A stretch of DNA of 64,000 nt from Morella rubra (Eukaryota > Streptophyta > Magnoliopsida > Fagales > Myricaceae). Position 1 is the stretch's first letter. The number at the start of each line of letters is the position of its first letter. This document shows positions 61,401 to 64,000 of this stretch, piece after piece. The translations under genes and the position numbers were made by a program. The notes under the pieces are model-generated. The model ran no database searches, was not told where the DNA came from, and saw nothing but the letters and a program-made list of their open reading frames with translations. Where the stretch lies: NCBI GenBank assembly GCA_003952965.2, contig CM025855.1, positions 30,904,854 to 30,968,853 on the forward strand. Reading direction: 5' to 3'.

Positions 61401-61710
61401 AAGAACTAATATTAAATGTATTGCTCCAATTTGAAAACTAGTATTTAATCTAATACTTCTCACTTAAGCTCGTTGTTGACGATCTCATTTATTATGAATT
61501 ACATATACTTTACCTTTGAGAATGTTTCGGTACTTGTCTTATGAAATAGGCCCCTATTAGGTCGTTATGTTATATAATATTTGTACATGTAGTCAATAGT
61601 CAAGAGACACATAGGTAACACAAGTAAGAAAAATTGATTAATTTATAGGATCCTTCGGGACTATACACTACAGGGTTTTTTTTTTGGTACCTATAAATAT
61701 AATTTACATA
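55468..61710 (-). repeat. Right arm of the large palindrome
   Basis: This arm is the reverse complement of the left arm without the tandem duplication. It ends where homology to the sequence next to the gap stops (ataatttacata), so the true palindrome could be longer than what is assembled. Confidence 0.95.
56050..59646 (-). CDS. TST2: Tonoplast sugar transporter TST2/TMT2 type, right copy C (3'-truncated, exons 1-4)
   Basis: Exons on the minus strand are 59568-59646, 58760-59326, 57071-58011 and 56050-56237. They are in frame and give about 591 of the about 740 residues expected. They cover the first six helices, the full central hydrophilic loop with SRHGS, ISRQTTS and GIGGGWQLAWKW, and the start of the second helix bundle up to MRLMDIAGRR. 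The exons for the remaining helices and the C-terminal PETKG motif are missing because the DNA turns back on itself at about 55.4 kb. The central-loop exon encodes the same protein as copy A. This is the cleanest copy: no frameshift is seen. The family is a vacuolar membrane proton-coupled sugar importer. Unless the 3' part exists elsewhere, a functional transporter is not encoded here. Confidence 0.9.
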
Positions 61711-62397
61711 GCATGAAATTTTTGAGCCTGCGAAGTTTTCTCTAAAACTGACTCTATTTGCAAAAATTGGATAATCTAACGGGAATCTATTATTATCTTA
61801 CGCAACAATGACGTTTTCTAGCCATTAGGAGATGGCATTCTTTAGTTTGAAAACAGGAGGAAATGGGAGCGTCCCCACAGGAGATGAGCCGCTTCCCAGT
61901 GCCGAAGTGACAACCAAAATCATTAAAAAATGACAAAAGAACATTTTAGTTCGCGATTTTCAATATATAATGAGGTGGGTTTTGTGTGATTTCGTTGTCG
62001 TTTGTTTGTTAAAATTTTAGAATCTTTTAGATTTTAAGAATTTTTAGAATCTTTTAGATTTTGAGAATTTATCGAGGTTGGTGAATAGTAATGGAATGTA
62101 TTAGCGTAGATGTAAAAAAATTTGAAATACATTTGTTTTGCTCGAAATTTTCATATTCTAAAATATATATTGGATAAACAAACGCTACCGCATGCACAGT
62201 GCAAAGCACGGCTCCCTATTCTGTCCTAAAAAAAAAAAAAAAAGCTGCCTTATAGGCACGTATTTATTAGCAAACAGACAAAAAAAAAAAACCAATCGTC
62301 CAAATTTTACCCTCTCTAATAAGAAACCTGAAAAGGAATCAAGCCTACCATTTCCATTTTTGATTGTATGAATGTTACAATATTTAATAATTATGGT
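61711..62397. other. Unique flank right of the palindrome
   Basis: No gene is seen. At about 61850-61905 a segment with gatgagccgcttccc resembles the GC-rich motif ggtgagccgcttcccc found inside both palindrome arms (about 47628 and 60415). A MITE-like copy lies at 61994-62189. Confidence 0.5.
61994..62189. mobile_element. MITE-like element (family shared with 30264 and 39104)
   Basis: The left end gttgtcgtttgtttgtt and right end ggataaacaaacgctacc are imperfect reverse complements. The non-coding inside contains taaaatatatattgg and gaaattttcatattc, as in the other copies. Confidence 0.7.
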
Positions 62398-63787
62398 CAG
62401 TGGCGTATCTAGGATATAAAATGAGTGGGGTCGAATTTCTAAGGTAAAATTACCAAAAAAAAAAATTCACATAATGTAAAAAGTGTCTTAAAATTACAAT
62501 ATCGCAAATTAAGAATAAAAATATTAAAAATAATGAAATACACTTACTGAACTATTTGCTGATACTGAGAGATAGTCAGCATCTAAACAAACAAACATTT
62601 TATACGTGTTCACAAAATTTCTACATTTTTATCCTCTTTTTGCTATAAAATTGAGGGAAGACAAAAGTAAATGAAACCACGTGGATATTACAGTCCAAAT
62701 AGCTACTCAGGAGTTAAATATATCGGAAGTAGTTTTAATGAATTGGGCCAAATAGATTAGAAGCAAAAACACTCTTTTTTTGCTCCTCTAGAAGCAAATA
62801 CTTTCACGTCTAAAATTCTTTCATATAAAGATAATAAAGACAGTATAGACACAAAAGGTAATAAAATATAACATACTAAATAGTCCAACATTGAAACAGT
62901 CATAAGCAATTAAGCATCAAGTCAAAGCATTAACCTTGAATGATTGAAATAGCCATTCAGCCAAGACAAACCTTAAAAACAAAAAAAAAACCAGCACAAC
63001 AGCACCATAGTCCATAACTATAAGCACATAATCTGATAATCATAAATGATAAATTATAAGAAATTCGGAAAAAATTAAATTAAATCATGAGAAATTAATC
63101 ATGCAGTAGCAAAAAAAATAAAATAAAAGTAAAACAAATCATGAGAAATAAGAAATTAATCATGAAATTATTAAAATTTGAAACCCTAAATGGCTGAAAT
63201 TGAAAATTAAATTAAATTAAATAGTCTAAATTGCACATACCTGGAGTGGAGAGGCAATCAGGCAGTCGGCAGAGAGTTCCGGTGGCTAGTGGATCGGTGG
63301 TGCTGGCCAATGGGCGGCACGACGACACCTGAGAGCAGAGGCGAGATGTGAGATTATTGGAAATAAAAAAAAAAAAAAAAAGGGAATGAGAGAAATGGTG
63401 GGTAGGTGGGTTTACCTGGGTTGGGCGGCGTCGGCGATTTGCATGGTGGGGGCGGGTGCGGGCGGGGCAATGGCAGCGATAGCAGTGAGTAGTGAATGAG
63501 AGAGAGGCGTGAGGGCTACTAGGTTGAGGGAGAGCTGGAGAGATCACAGAGAGTGAGAAAGAGAGAGGCGTGCAATTTTTTTTTTAAAATTGAAGCAAGC
63601 CACACGGGACTAGGCCAGTGGGTGCGCCCCCGCTGGCCCCGTCTCGCCTCCATTGGCTCTAGAAGCAGGACTAGGCCAGTGTGGGCAGGCTTGCTTCTTA
63701 ATAACCAATAAAAAAAAAAAATTTGCAAATAATTTTTGGAACCAATGGGGGCGGCCGCCCCCACCCGCACCCCTGGCTCCGCCTCTA
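62398..63787. mobile_element. Non-autonomous hAT-like transposon
   Basis: The left end cagtggcgtatctagga and the reverse complement of the right end (tagaggcggagccaggg) match the hAT terminal pattern (C/TAG-GGCGGAGCCAGG). The flanks attatggt (62390-62397) and tttatggt (63788-63795) agree at 7 of 8 bases, the 8-bp duplication expected for hAT. The inside has no transposase. The frames at 63212-63547 and 63610-63927 on the minus strand are proline- or arginine-rich and not recognisable. The GC-rich block at 63230-63660 may be the leader of a former autonomous element. Confidence 0.75.
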
Positions 63788-63795
63788 TTTATGGT

Positions 63796-64000
63796 GACTC
63801 GTTTTTTAAATTGCACAGAAAAAAATTGTAGAAGAATGTTGGTCCGTGATGAAAGTGGTAGATCTTTTCTATACGCGGATAATCCTATAACCAAACAACT
63901 CAGAGAGGTCACATATCTCAGCACCAAATGCGGTGGGTTCCTCCCAGTTCGAGCCGGCCTCTCTACTCCTAATTTGAAATTAAGGCTTGCTAATTCTTGT
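63796..64000. other. End of window, nothing recognised
   Basis: Two hundred bases with no gene or repeat that I can identify. Confidence 0.5.

Noticed and set aside
63212..63927. Minus-strand frames in the hAT-like element as transposase
   Set aside because: They are low-complexity, Pro/Arg/Ser-rich and show no hAT dimerisation or zinc-finger motif.
1..64000. CRISPR arrays, operons or phage-type systems
   Set aside because: The window is a plant nuclear sequence with spliced genes; no regular spaced repeats or bacterial gene organisation were seen.

Overview
This window is nuclear DNA from a flowering plant, probably a woody non-grass angiosperm. The genes have many GT-AG introns, the intergenic DNA is AT-rich with many small transposon relics, and there are snRNA genes with the plant upstream element and TATA box. 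A run of exactly 1000 N (45316-46315) marks a scaffold gap in a draft assembly.

Left part (1-38.6 kb) is gene-rich. In order it holds a RopGEF gene with a PRONE domain (524-3891, +), a SKIP23-like F-box/DUF295 gene (7957-9207, -), a MINIYO/RPAP1 gene (9838-18955, +), two tandem COMT-type O-methyltransferases (22730-24282 and 28501-29640, +), the small regulatory subunit of plastid geranylgeranyl diphosphate synthase (32344-34358, +) and an F-box/LRR gene like FBL10 (35183-38618, +). As I recall, ROPGEF1, IYO and the GGPPS small subunit also lie close together on Arabidopsis chromosome 4 (At4g38430, At4g38440, At4g38460), so this looks like an old syntenic block with other genes inserted. For every spliced gene the exon joins that I chose keep the reading frame.

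Around the O-methyltransferases sit three snRNA-type loci that contain no real protein gene: an apparently intact U4 snRNA gene (29821), a decayed U4 copy upstream of the first methyltransferase (21566), and a U5-like locus with an intact promoter but a damaged body (about 19852).

The middle (38.6-45.3 kb) is gene-poor and holds MITE-like elements, one with a perfect 9-bp target duplication. Right of the gap, 46316-61710 is one large tail-to-tail palindrome built from the 5' part of a tonoplast sugar transporter gene (TST2/TMT2 type). The left arm also carries a 2.76-kb tandem duplication. All three copies stop before the exons for the last transmembrane helices. Differences between copies are mostly small indels, so the structure may be a real fold-back duplication or an assembly product. 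The last 2 kb hold a non-autonomous hAT-like element with a near-perfect 8-bp target duplication.

The most interesting items are the palindrome, the snRNA/methyltransferase duplication, and the second methyltransferase, which keeps its catalytic residues but has lost several S-adenosylmethionine contacts.
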